Source: Bacteroidota bacterium
Lineage (GTDB): Bacteria > Bacteroidota > Rhodothermia > Rhodothermales > JANQRZ01
DNA length: 43,343 nucleotides
Reading direction: 5' to 3'
Assembly (NCBI GenBank): GCA_038746285.1
Contig: JBCDKT010000032.1
Coordinates: forward strand, 1 to 43,343
Shown piece by piece: positions 16,583 through 24,599 of this stretch. Numbering within the stretch: the stretch's first letter is position 1; each line of letters begins with the position of its first letter. A model generated the notes under the pieces. The model was not told the origin of the DNA. It searched no databases and saw nothing but the letters and a program-made list of their open reading frames with translations. Both the position numbers and the translations under genes were made by a program.

Positions 16583-17152
16583 ATGAAAGCGCTCTTCTCT
16601 CTCCTCGCCCTCGCTCTGCTCCTCGCCGGCTGCACCCGCGACGGCGAGGTCCGCGAGGCCGACGTCGTCGTCCAGGCTCCCTCCGAGGAACTCGGGCTGA
16701 ACGATAGGTTCGTGAACTACGGCGCGGACGTGGCGGCAGGCAGCGACCTAGTCGCCCTCGCGCCCGCCACCCTCACCGCCGATCCGCTGGCGTACGACGG
16801 CACCACCGTCCGCGTCGAGGGCTCGGTCACGCAAGTCTGCCGCATGAAAGGTTGCTGGCTGTCGCTCGACAACCCGACCGACACGCCGGTCCGCGTCATG
16901 GTCCCGCGCGACGAGAACGGGCAGTACGTCTTTACCTTCCCGCCCGACCTCCCGGCGGCGAGCGACGCCGTCGTCGAGGGCACCGTCCGCGTAGACACGA
17001 TGAGCGTGGACATGCTCCGCCACCTCGCCGAAGACCAGGGCCGCCCCCAAGCCGAGATCGACGCCATCACCGAGCCGGAGCCGACCGTGGCGCTCATCGC
17101 ACGCGGTGCGCTCCTCCGCACGCCCGAGGCGGCCTCCACCGTTCAGTCGTAA
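16583..17152 (+). CDS. DUF4920-type lipoprotein inside the nuo cluster
   Basis: 189 aa. The ATG at 16583 opens a lipoprotein signal (MKALFSLLALALLLAGC, Cys 17). The core has an OB-like strand pattern with the diagnostic VCRMKGCWLSLDN (C-x2-K-G-C-W), then VMVPRDENGQYVFTFPPDL and a long helix, as in DUF4920 proteins. The two close cysteines could bind metal or form a disulfide. Its function is unknown. It is placed between nuoF and nuoG in the same direction with short spacers, so it is probably co-transcribed with complex I genes, though it would act in the periplasm or envelope. Confidence 0.85.
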   Translation: MKALFSLLALALLLAGCTRDGEVREADVVVQAPSEELGLNDRFVNYGADVAAGSDLVALAPATLTADPLAYDGTTVRVEGSVTQVCRMKGCWLSLDNPTDTPVRVMVPRDENGQYVFTFPPDLPAASDAVVEGTVRVDTMSVDMLRHLAEDQGRPQAEIDAITEPEPTVALIARGALLRTPEAASTVQS

Positions 17153-17194
17153 CGGCCGATCTGAAATCCAAAATCGCAACTCCAAAATCGGACG

Positions 17195-18925
17195 ATGCCT
17201 ACGGTCACGATTGACAACCGGTCCTACGAGTTCGAGCAGGGGGAGACGCTCCTCCAGTTCTGCTCGGACATCGGGGTGGAGATTCCGCACTTCTGCTACC
17301 ACCCGGCGATGAGCGTCCCGGCCAACTGCCGGCAGTGCCTCGTCAAGATCGGGACCCCGGCGCGCGACCGGGCGACGGGCGAGCTTCAGACGAACGAGGA
17401 CGGCTCGCCGGTCATCAACTTCATGCCGAAGCTCCAGCCGAGCTGCGCGATCGCGATCTCGGACGGGATGGTGGTCCAGACCCAGCGCTCGGACGACGTG
17501 GTCGAGGAGGGGCAGGTCGACAACCTCGAACTCCTCCTCATCAACCACCCGCTCGACTGCCCGATCTGCGACCAGGCCGGCCAGTGCCCGCTCCAGAACC
17601 AGGCCTACAAGTTCGGCCCCGAGGGCTCGCGCTTCGAGTTCCAGAAGGTCCACAAGCCCAAGCGCATCCAGCTCGGACCCAACGTCGTCCTCGACGCCGA
17701 GCGCTGCATCAACTGCACCCGCTGCACGCGCTTCACGAGCGAGATCTCGGAGAGCTACCAGCTCTCGATCCACAACCGCGGCGACAAGAACTACCCCATC
17801 ACCGCGCCCGGTATCGAGTTCGACGACCCGTACTCGATGAACGTCTGCGACGTGTGCCCGGTCGGCGCGCTGACCGAGGACTACTTCCGGTTCCGCGCCC
17901 GCGTCTGGGAGATGTCCAAGACGCCCGGCATCTCGACCTTCGGCTCGAAGGGCATCAACGTCGACTACTGGGTCAAGGACAATGAGGTCCTCCGCATCAC
18001 CCCGCGCCAGAACCTCGACGTGAACGAGTACTGGATGCCCGATGCGGCGCGGCTGATCTACAGCACCTTCAACGAGAACCGCCCAGATGGCCCTCGCCTG
18101 CTCTACCGCGACGGCGGCTTCGGCGCGGCGGACTGGCGGCAGGCCTACGACGCGGCGGCCTACCTCCTCAAGCAGTACGACGGCAGCGAGATGTGTTTCC
18201 TCGGCTCGGCCTTCGCGACAGTCGAGGACAACTACCTGCTCCAGAAGCTCGCCGAGCACCTCGGCGCGCCCACCCCGCAGTACATCCCCCACGTCGAGCC
18301 CGGCACGGGGGACGGCTGGCTCGTGAGCGACGACCGCGCGCCGAACGCGCAGGGCTGCGAGCGCCTCGGGATGCCACAGATCGACGCGAGCCTGCTCCGC
18401 TCGCGCCTCGCCACGGGCGAAGTCAAGCTGCTCTACGTCCTCCAGGACGACCCGGTCGGCGCGGGCCTGCTGGACGAGGACGACCTCGACGGCGTCCAGG
18501 TCATCCTCCACCACCACCACACGACGAACGAGACGCTCCCGATGGCGAACGTCGCGCTCCCGGCGGCGATGGCGGTCGAGACGATTGGGACGTTCGTCAA
18601 CGAGGACGGGCGGGCGCAGCGGCTGCGGCCCGCCAAGGCCATCCGCAGCGCCAACCGGGCGCTGATGATGGAGACCGGCATGAGCCGCCTCGACCGGCAG
18701 GGCACGCCGTTCGACCGCTGGCACGACGAGAGCAACAAGGTCAACTGCCAGCCCGGCTGGACGGCCCTCCCCGAGATCGCCGAGCGCCTCGGCCGCAAGA
18801 TGCGCTACACCGGCCCGGCCTCGGTCATGGACGAGCTCGCCCAGACCGATGCCTTCGCTGGGGCAACCCACAAGGCGATGGGCTTCACCGGCGTTCCGCT
18901 TGAAGATGTCGGCGAGGCCGTGTAA
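17195..18925 (+). CDS. nuoG: NADH-quinone oxidoreductase subunit G (short form)
   Basis: 576 aa, much shorter than the roughly 900-aa E. coli subunit. It has the ferredoxin-like [2Fe-2S] N1b domain with C34, C45, C48 and C84, the His-plus-three-Cys cluster N5 motif NHPLDCPICDQAGQCPLQNQ (H118, C122, C125, C131), and the [4Fe-4S] N4 ligands C171, C174, C177 and C221 (RCINCTRCTRF, CDVCPVGAL). The N7 cluster motif is not seen. The following molybdopterin-oxidoreductase-like domain (about residues 235-576) is reduced and carries no molybdenum ligand. It wires electrons from NuoE/F to NuoI. Confidence 0.95.
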   Translation: MPTVTIDNRSYEFEQGETLLQFCSDIGVEIPHFCYHPAMSVPANCRQCLVKIGTPARDRATGELQTNEDGSPVINFMPKLQPSCAIAISDGMVVQTQRSDDVVEEGQVDNLELLLINHPLDCPICDQAGQCPLQNQAYKFGPEGSRFEFQKVHKPKRIQLGPNVVLDAERCINCTRCTRFTSEISESYQLSIHNRGDKNYPITAPGIEFDDPYSMNVCDVCPVGALTEDYFRFRARVWEMSKTPGISTFGSKGINVDYWVKDNEVLRITPRQNLDVNEYWMPDAARLIYSTFNENRPDGPRLLYRDGGFGAADWRQAYDAAAYLLKQYDGSEMCFLGSAFATVEDNYLLQKLAEHLGAPTPQYIPHVEPGTGDGWLVSDDRAPNAQGCERLGMPQIDASLLRSRLATGEVKLLYVLQDDPVGAGLLDEDDLDGVQVILHHHHTTNETLPMANVALPAAMAVETIGTFVNEDGRAQRLRPAKAIRSANRALMMETGMSRLDRQGTPFDRWHDESNKVNCQPGWTALPEIAERLGRKMRYTGPASVMDELAQTDAFAGATHKAMGFTGVPLEDVGEAV

Positions 18926-18937
18926 CTTCTGAGACCG

Positions 18938-18996
18938 TCGTACGGGCGCAGCACGCCTGTGCCCTGATCCGGGCGGGCACGAGACCCGCCCCTACC
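18938..18996. repeat. Composite intergenic repeat between nuoG and nuoH
   Basis: Two hairpins lie side by side: GGGCGCAGCACGCCTGTGCCC, a decayed copy of the palindrome at 16542, and GGGCGGG (18971-18977) with CCCGCCC (18985-18991), bounded by GTACGGGCG and CCCTACC as at 13036. It looks like two units of one repeat family stacked together. Confidence 0.6.
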
Positions 18997-19021
18997 CTCT
19001 CGTCCATCCCCCGCGCTTCGT

Positions 19022-20062
19022 ATGGCAGCTACGATCGCCGCGATTTGGGAGGTCGTCGGCCTCCCGCTTATCATCTTCGGCGTCCTCAACGTCCTGCTCC
19101 TCTCGGCGTCGGCGCTCGTCTACGCCGAGCGCAAGGTGGCGGCGTTCATCCAGGAGCGGAGCGGCCCCAACCGCGTCGGCCCGGCGGGCATCCTGACCCC
19201 GTTTGCGGACGTGGTCAAGCTCATCCTCAAAGAGGATATCGTCCCGACGGCGGCGAACGCGTTCCTCCACAGCTTCGCGCCGACACTGATGGTGGTGATC
19301 GCGATGACGACGGCGAGCGTGATTCCGTTCGCTGAAGGGCTCGTGATCGCCGACGTCGGGATGGGCATTCTCGTGATCCTCGCGATGACCTCGCTCTCGG
19401 TCTACGGCGTGACGCTCGCCGGCTGGGCGTCGAACTCGAAGTACGCCCTCCTCGGTGGCCTCCGAAGCTCGGCGCAGATGATCTCGTACGAACTGGCGAT
19501 GGGCGCGGCGGTGATCTCGGTCGTGCTGATGAGCGCCTCGCTCAACCTGACCGACATCATCGAGAGCCAGAACCACGGCGGGAGCCTCATCGGCTGGAAC
19601 ATCTTCCGCAACCCCGTCGGGTTCGTCATCTTCACGATCTCCGCCTTCGCCGAGACCAACCGCGCGCCCTTCGACCTCCCCGAGGCTGAGCAGGAACTCG
19701 TCGGCGGCTACCACACCGAGTACTCGGGGATGAAGTTCGGGATGTTCTTCCTCGCGGAGTACGTCAACATGTTCATTGCGAGCATGGTTATCACGATGCT
19801 CTTCCTCGGCGGCTACCTCGTGCCGTTCCAGGAGCTGCTCGGCCTCGAGGGCGTCATCCTGACCGTCCTCCAGGTCGGCGCGTTCACGGTGAAGTCGGCG
19901 GCGATGGCGTTCGTGTTCATCTGGGTCCGGTGGACGCTGCCGCGCTTCAAGTACAACCAGCTCATGCAGATCGGCTGGCAGTACCTGCTCCCGATCGCGA
20001 TCGCCAACATCGTGGTGATCGCGGGCCTCGTCGCCGTCTGGCACACGTTCTTCGGCGGGTAA
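19022..20062 (+). CDS. nuoH: NADH-quinone oxidoreductase subunit H
   Basis: 346 aa, a polytopic inner-membrane subunit with about eight to nine hydrophobic helices that helps form the quinone chamber. Conserved motifs include YAERKVAAFIQERSGPNRVG, GILTPFADVVKLILKEDIVP, the acidic loop FAETNRAPFDLPEAEQELVG and YHTEYSGMKFGMFFLAEYVN. The last gene of this complex I series: nuoI, J, K, L, M and N are not found downstream, and a terminator follows at 20183. Confidence 0.97.
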   Translation: MAATIAAIWEVVGLPLIIFGVLNVLLLSASALVYAERKVAAFIQERSGPNRVGPAGILTPFADVVKLILKEDIVPTAANAFLHSFAPTLMVVIAMTTASVIPFAEGLVIADVGMGILVILAMTSLSVYGVTLAGWASNSKYALLGGLRSSAQMISYELAMGAAVISVVLMSASLNLTDIIESQNHGGSLIGWNIFRNPVGFVIFTISAFAETNRAPFDLPEAEQELVGGYHTEYSGMKFGMFFLAEYVNMFIASMVITMLFLGGYLVPFQELLGLEGVILTVLQVGAFTVKSAAMAFVFIWVRWTLPRFKYNQLMQIGWQYLLPIAIANIVVIAGLVAVWHTFFGG

Positions 20063-20182
20063 GGCTGATGTAAGTGGTGCTCTCCGAAAGCCGGAAGTAG
20101 ACTTCTGGTTGAAACCATTGTGTGGTGCTTGGCATACTAAGCAGCAATAATCCGAACGCCGGTAGGCCGGCACCTAAGCGCT

Positions 20183-20230
20183 GACCCCTCTCCGTATCCC
20201 TCGGGTATCGGGGGGGGGTCTTCTTTTTTG
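20183..20230 (+). terminator. Terminator after nuoH, six bases before the NYN gene
   Basis: GACCCCTCTCCGTATCCC pairs with GGGTATCGGGGGGGGGTC across a TCG-containing loop (with several G-U pairs), followed directly by TTCTTTTTT. This is a strong intrinsic terminator for the nuo transcript. Its T-tract ends only five bases before the ATG at 20236. Confidence 0.88.
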
Positions 20231-20235
20231 CTGAT

Positions 20236-20856
20236 ATGAAAAGAACCGCCGTTCTTCTAGACTTGGGTTTCGTCCTCCATAAGCTGCGCCGTAGACTCGG
20301 ACGCATGCCGAGCGCGCAAGAAGTGCGCGACTTCGCTCAGAGGTGTGTGAGGCCGGCAGACGAAGAGCTGTTCAGGATTTACTGCTACCATTGCCAGCCG
20401 TACAGCGGAACTGAAACTCATCCGCTGACAGGCAACCCCACGGACTTCTCCGCCACCAACACGTACAGGGCGATGGACAGGCTGATCCGAGACCTGGAGG
20501 TGACCGACAACATCGCCTATCGAGCAGGAGAGCTTTCTTTCGATGGATGGCGCGTCAAGCGCCAGGCTGCACAAGACCTAATTGCAACAGGTCGGGCCGT
20601 GAGAGCTGCTGACTTCCAGCCCGACATCAAACAGAAGATCGTCGACATGAAGATCGGCCTCGATGTCGCGTGGCTTTCGAGCAAACGGATTGTGGACAAA
20701 CTAATCTTAGTTACGGCCGACAGCGACTTCGTTCCCGCCATGAAATTTGCGCGTCGAGAGGGCGTCCAAGTCGTGCTGGTAAACCTGGGCCACAGGCTCA
20801 CGCGGCGGGAATTGAAGGTCCATGCTGACGAGCTGCGAGCCGTGAACTATCCATAG
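20236..20856 (+). CDS. NYN/PIN-like domain protein (LabA/DUF88 type)
   Basis: 206 aa. It starts with the NYN-type first strand and acidic residue ([13 protein letters not shown]), has a middle region with [10 protein letters not shown], and a second acidic cluster [14 protein letters not shown], followed by [18 protein letters not shown] and [12 protein letters not shown]. The pattern D, D-x-x-x-x-x-D and T-x-D-S-D-F is the metal-binding set of NYN ribonuclease-like domains. The substrate is unknown. Codon choice and GC are visibly lower than in neighbours, suggesting transfer. The ATG at 20236 is supported by the first strand following it at once, yet it lies just after a terminator, so it needs a promoter inside the terminator region or read-through. 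Confidence 0.75.
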   Translation: MKRTAVLLDLGFVLHKLRRRLGRMPSAQEVRDFAQRCVRPADEELFRIYCYHCQPYSGTETHPLTGNPTDFSATNTYRAMDRLIRDLEVTDNIAYRAGELSFDGWRVKRQAAQDLIATGRAVRAADFQPDIKQKIVDMKIGLDVAWLSSKRIVDKLILVTADSDFVPAMKFARREGVQVVLVNLGHRLTRRELKVHADELRAVNYP

Positions 20857-20917
20857 GCCAGACGACGCTGACGCGTTAACTTCCTCCGTCCCCTCTCTCA
20901 CCCCACCGCCGCGCGTC

Positions 20918-22957
20918 ATGGCCGACCCCGCCGTCACCTCCTCGCCCGAAGAAGTCAAACACCTGCAAACCCTCGTCGCCAACACGATTCGCGGGCTGAC
21001 GCTCGACGCGGTCGAGAAGGCGGACTCCGGCCACCCCGGCCTGCCGATGGGCATGGCCGACGCGGCGACGGTCCTGTGGACCGAGTTCCTCCGCCACGAC
21101 CCCGCCGACCCGGCGTGGGCGGACCGCGACCGGTTCGTCCTCTCCGGCGGTCACGGGTCGATGCTGCTCTACAGCCTGCTCCACCTCGCGGGCTACGAGG
21201 ACATGACGATGGACCAGCTCAAGCGCTTCCGGCAGTGGGGGAGCCGCACCGCCGGGCACCCCGAGGTCGAACTCGCGCCCGGCATCGAGACCACGACCGG
21301 CCCGCTCGGGCAGGGCATCGCAACGGCCGTCGGGATGGCGATTGCCGAGAAGCACCTCGCCGCCGTCTTCAACACCGACGACCACGCGGTCGTCGACCAC
21401 TGGACTTGGGTCATCGCCTCCGACGGCGACCTGATGGAGGGCGTCTCGAACGAGGCGTGCTCGCTCGCTGGGCACCTCGGCCTCGGCAAGCTGATCGTGC
21501 TCTACGACGACAACGAGGTCACGATCGACGGCTCGACCGACCTCGCCTTCAGCGAAGACCCCGTCGCCCGCTACGAGGCCCTCGGCTGGCACGTCCTCCG
21601 CGGCGTGGACGGGCACGACAAAGACGCCGTCCGCGACGCGCTCCGCACCGCGAAAGGCGTCCTCGACCGGCCGACGCTCGTCAACGTCCGAACGACGATT
21701 GGCTTCGGCAGCCCCAACAAAGCCGGTACGTCGGGCGCCCACTCCGACGCCTTCGGCGACGAGGAAGTCCGGCTGACGAAAGAGAACCTCGGTATCCCGC
21801 TGGAGCCGGCGTTCCACGTCCCGGACGAGGCCAAGAAGTACATGGGCCGCGCAACCTGCGACCGCGCCGAGGCGCACAGCGCATGGAAGACCCGGCGCGA
21901 CGCGTGGCGCGAGGCGAACCCCGACCTCGCCGCCAAGTGGGACGCCATGCACAGCGCTGCACCGCCGGAGGGGTGGGCCGACGCGCTGCCCACGTTCGAG
22001 GCCGACGCGAAGGGCATGGCGACGCGCGCCGCGAGCGGTAAGGTCCTCGAAGCCATCTTCGACGACCTCCCGGCGCTCATGGGCGGCTCGGCCGACCTCA
22101 CGCCGTCGAACAAGACCAAGACCTCGGACGCGCAGAATTTCTCGCGCGCGCACCCGGAGGGCCGCTACCTCCGCTTCGGCGTGCGCGAGCACGGGATGGG
22201 TGCCATCCTCAACGGCCTGACGATTCACGGCGGCCTGCGCGGCTTCGGCGGGACGTTCCTCGTCTTCTCCGACTACATGAAGGCCGCCGTCCGGCTCTCG
22301 GCGCTGATGCACACGCCGGTCCTCTGGGTCTACACCCACGACTCGGTCGGGCTTGGCGAGGACGGGCCGACGCACCAGCCCATCGAGCACCTCGCGGCCC
22401 TACGCTCGGTCCCGAACCTGCACCTCGTCCGGCCCGCCGACGCCAACGAGACCGCCGAGGCGTGGCGGCTCGCCCTCGAGCGGACCGCCGGGCCGACCGC
22501 CTTCGCCTTCACCCGCCAGGGTGTCCCGACGCTCGACCGCTCCACCTACGGCTCCGCCGAGGGCACGCGGCGCGGGGCCTACGTCCTCGCGGACGCCGAC
22601 GGCACGCCCGACGTGCTCCTCCTGGCCACCGGCTCCGAGGTGCATCTCGCCCTCGAAGCCAGAGACAAGCTGGGTGCCAACGGCATCGCGGCCCGCGTCG
22701 TCTCGATGCCGTGCTGGGAGGTCTTCCGCGAGCAGGACCAGGAATACCGCGACGCTGTGCTCCCGCCGAGCGTCCGCGCCCGCGTCGCGGTGGAAGCCGC
22801 CAACCCCATGGGCTGGCACGAGTGGGTCGGCCTCGACGGGACGGTGATCGGGCTGAACCGCTTCGGGGCCTCGGCTCCCTACGAGGAGATCTACGAGCAC
22901 CTCGGCCTCACGGCAGATGCCGTCGCGGAAGCCGCCCGCGCACTCCTGGAACGGTAA
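20918..22957 (+). CDS. tkt: Transketolase
   Basis: 679 aa, a thiamine diphosphate enzyme that transfers two-carbon ketol units between sugar phosphates in the pentose phosphate pathway. Motifs in order: [39 protein letters not shown], the ThDP/Mg motif [20 protein letters not shown] through [11 protein letters not shown], then the pyrimidine-binding domain with [20 protein letters not shown] and [20 protein letters not shown]. The C-terminal regulatory domain is complete. The length is normal. It is followed after 4 bases by a small lipoprotein gene and then rpe, so the pathway genes are clustered. Confidence 0.97.
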   Translation: MADPAVTSSPEEVKHLQTLVANTIRGLTLDAVEKADSGHPGLPMGMADAATVLWTEFLRHDPADPAWADRDRFVLSGGHGSMLLYSLLHLAGYEDMTMDQLKRFRQWGSRTAGHPEVELAPGIETTTGPLGQGIATAVGMAIAEKHLAAVFNTDDHAVVDHWTWVIASDGDLMEGVSNEACSLAGHLGLGKLIVLYDDNEVTIDGSTDLAFSEDPVARYEALGWHVLRGVDGHDKDAVRDALRTAKGVLDRPTLVNVRTTIGFGSPNKAGTSGAHSDAFGDEEVRLTKENLGIPLEPAFHVPDEAKKYMGRATCDRAEAHSAWKTRRDAWREANPDLAAKWDAMHSAAPPEGWADALPTFEADAKGMATRAASGKVLEAIFDDLPALMGGSADLTPSNKTKTSDAQNFSRAHPEGRYLRFGVREHGMGAILNGLTIHGGLRGFGGTFLVFSDYMKAAVRLSALMHTPVLWVYTHDSVGLGEDGPTHQPIEHLAALRSVPNLHLVRPADANETAEAWRLALERTAGPTAFAFTRQGVPTLDRSTYGSAEGTRRGAYVLADADGTPDVLLLATGSEVHLALEARDKLGANGIAARVVSMPCWEVFREQDQEYRDAVLPPSVRARVAVEAANPMGWHEWVGLDGTVIGLNRFGASAPYEEIYEHLGLTADAVAEAARALLER

Positions 22958-22961
22958 CGCT

Positions 22962-23348
22962 ATGCGTAGCTTCATTCTCATGCTCGCCGGGCTTGCCCTG
23001 GGCCTCGGCGCGTGCCAGTCCCCCGACGACCAGACCTACGACCCCGTCCTCGACGAGGAAATCGACGACCCCGACGCGCCTCTCGTCCCCGACGGGTTCA
23101 AGCCGGGACTCGCGGCGCGCGTCCGGTATGACTGCGCGGGCGACGAGACCTTCTTCGTGTCGCGGTCGGACGATGGGCGCACGGCGGTCGTTACGCTCGA
23201 TGACCAGAGCGTCACGCTCGAAAGTGAGGACGGCGGGACATACCTGAGCGACGACGCCGTCTACCGGCTCAGCCTGCGCGGCACCCGGGCATCGCTCGAC
23301 CTCGGCGCTGAGGACACGTACGTGGACTGCGAGCGGCAGGGCGCATGA
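22962..23348 (+). CDS. MliC-like lipoprotein (putative lysozyme inhibitor domain)
   Basis: 128 aa. The start at 22962 gives a lipoprotein signal ending in GLGAC (Cys 18). After an acidic linker (DPVLDEEIDDPDAP) comes a small beta domain: RYDCAGDETFFVSRSDDGRT, AVVTLDDQSVTLES, GTYLSDDAVYRLSLRGTRAS and DTYVDCER. The Y-x-C at the beginning, the D-C at the end and the strand rhythm match the C-type lysozyme inhibitor family (MliC/PliC). It may protect peptidoglycan against lysozyme, though the invariant Ser/Lys of the inhibitory loop cannot be confirmed. It lies between tkt and rpe, and its stop overlaps the rpe start (ATGA), so the three are co-transcribed. Confidence 0.7.
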   Translation: MRSFILMLAGLALGLGACQSPDDQTYDPVLDEEIDDPDAPLVPDGFKPGLAARVRYDCAGDETFFVSRSDDGRTAVVTLDDQSVTLESEDGGTYLSDDAVYRLSLRGTRASLDLGAEDTYVDCERQGA

Positions 23349-24016
23349 TCCTCTCCGCGTCCATCCTCTCCGCTGATTTTGGACACCTCGAACGCGACGC
23401 TCGGGCCGCCGTCGAGGCCGGGTGCGCGTGGCTGCACATCGACGTGATGGACGGGCACTTCGTCCCGAACATCTCGCTCGGCGTGCCGGTGATGCGCGGC
23501 CTCCGCGCCCTCGCCGAGGAGACCGGCACCCTCCTCGACGTGCACCTCATGATCGCCGAGCCGGAGCGCTACGTCGAGGCCTTCGCCGAGGCCGGGGCGT
23601 CGGTCATCACGGTTCACCAGGAGGCGACGCCGCACCTCCACCGCGTCGTACAGCAGATCAAGGAAACCGGCGCGAAGGCGGGCGTCGCGCTCAACCCGGC
23701 GACGCCGCCCTACCTGCTCGAAGAACTGCTGCCGGACCTCGACCTCGTCCTCGTGATGTCGGTCAACCCGGGCTTCTCGGGGCAGGCCTTTATCGCATCC
23801 TCGGTGCGGAAGGTGAGCCGGATCCGCGGCCTCGTCGACACGCTCGGGGCGGGGGCGCTCATCGAGGTCGACGGCGGCGTGAAACCCGCCAACGCCCGTG
23901 CGCTCACCGAGGCCGGGGCGGACGTGCTCGTCGCGGCGAGCGCCATCTTCCGGGGCGAGGGGTCGATTGCGGAGAGCGTCGCGGCATTTAAACAAGCGGT
24001 GACGAGAACCGTCTGA
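23345..24016 (+). CDS. rpe: Ribulose-phosphate 3-epimerase
   Basis: 223 aa, a TIM-barrel metalloenzyme interconverting ribulose 5-phosphate and xylulose 5-phosphate. Motifs: SILSADFGHLERDARA at the N-terminus, LHIDVMDGHFVPNIS with the metal-binding His and Asp, LLDVHLMIAEPERY, LVMSVNPGFSGQAFI and VDGGVKPANARAL. All catalytic residues are visible and the length is normal. Its start overlaps the preceding stop by four bases (ATGA), indicating translational coupling. It supplies the xylulose 5-phosphate used by the transketolase encoded two genes upstream. Confidence 0.97.
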   Translation: MILSASILSADFGHLERDARAAVEAGCAWLHIDVMDGHFVPNISLGVPVMRGLRALAEETGTLLDVHLMIAEPERYVEAFAEAGASVITVHQEATPHLHRVVQQIKETGAKAGVALNPATPPYLLEELLPDLDLVLVMSVNPGFSGQAFIASSVRKVSRIRGLVDTLGAGALIEVDGGVKPANARALTEAGADVLVAASAIFRGEGSIAESVAAFKQAVTRTV

Positions 24017-24145
24017 GCGCAGCACAGTATTAAAACATATACCGTAACTCTCCGCCGAGGCGGGACGCAGGCAAAGCGCGGTGCGCGGTGTCCACTTCTC
24101 CCGACGCCCCGTTCGGCACTTCTCTTTCTTCTCCCCCGTACCTAC

Positions 24146-24580
24146 GTGGCGACTGGCACCCCGATTAACGTACTGATCGTCGAAGACAACCCCGGCGACG
24201 TAGAACTCGCCAAAGAGGCGCTCCGCGAGACGACGCTTCCGCTGAACGTGTCCGTGGCGGGAGACGGCGAGGAAGCGCTCGCGCTCATGCAGCGGGACGA
24301 CGTTCCGGCCCCGGACCTCGTGCTGCTCGACCTCAACATGCCGAGGAAGAGCGGCCACGAGGTGCTCGAAGAGATGAAGGCCGACGCCAGCCTGCGGCTG
24401 ATTCCCGTCGTCATCTTCACTTCGTCCTCGGCCCGCGAAGACATCGACGGGGCGTACGAGCGCCACGCCAACTGCTACATCACCAAGCCCGCCGACCTCG
24501 ACGAACTGATGGGCGTCGTCCGTGCGATTGAAGCGTTCTGGCTGACCGTCGTCCGGCTGCCCCGGCGCGTCATACTCTAG
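24146..24580 (+). CDS. Stand-alone response regulator, Rcp1/CheY-like
   Basis: 144 aa receiver domain with no output domain. The acidic pocket is E13/D14 (IVEDNPGDVELAKEAL), the phosphoacceptor D62 is in VLLDLNMPRKSGHEVLEEM, the switch Ser/Thr is in VVIFTSSSAREDI and the conserved Lys is in CYITKPADLDELM. The N-P-G-D-V-E-L start and the LNMP-x-K-x-G loop are those of the Rcp1 type, which commonly pairs with phytochrome or PAS histidine kinases; no kinase is nearby. The start is GTG at 24146. Its C-terminus (RLPRRVIL) reads into a 14-bp tandem repeat. Confidence 0.9.
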   Translation: MATGTPINVLIVEDNPGDVELAKEALRETTLPLNVSVAGDGEEALALMQRDDVPAPDLVLLDLNMPRKSGHEVLEEMKADASLRLIPVVIFTSSSAREDIDGAYERHANCYITKPADLDELMGVVRAIEAFWLTVVRLPRRVIL

Positions 24581-24599
24581 GCCTGATACTCTAGGCCTG
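24572..24599. repeat. 14-bp tandem repeat holding both convergent stop codons
   Basis: ATACTCTAGGCCTG occurs twice without a gap (24572-24585 and 24586-24599). The TAG in the first unit ends the response regulator on the plus strand; the CTA in the second is the TAG of rtcR on the minus strand. Confidence 0.9.
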
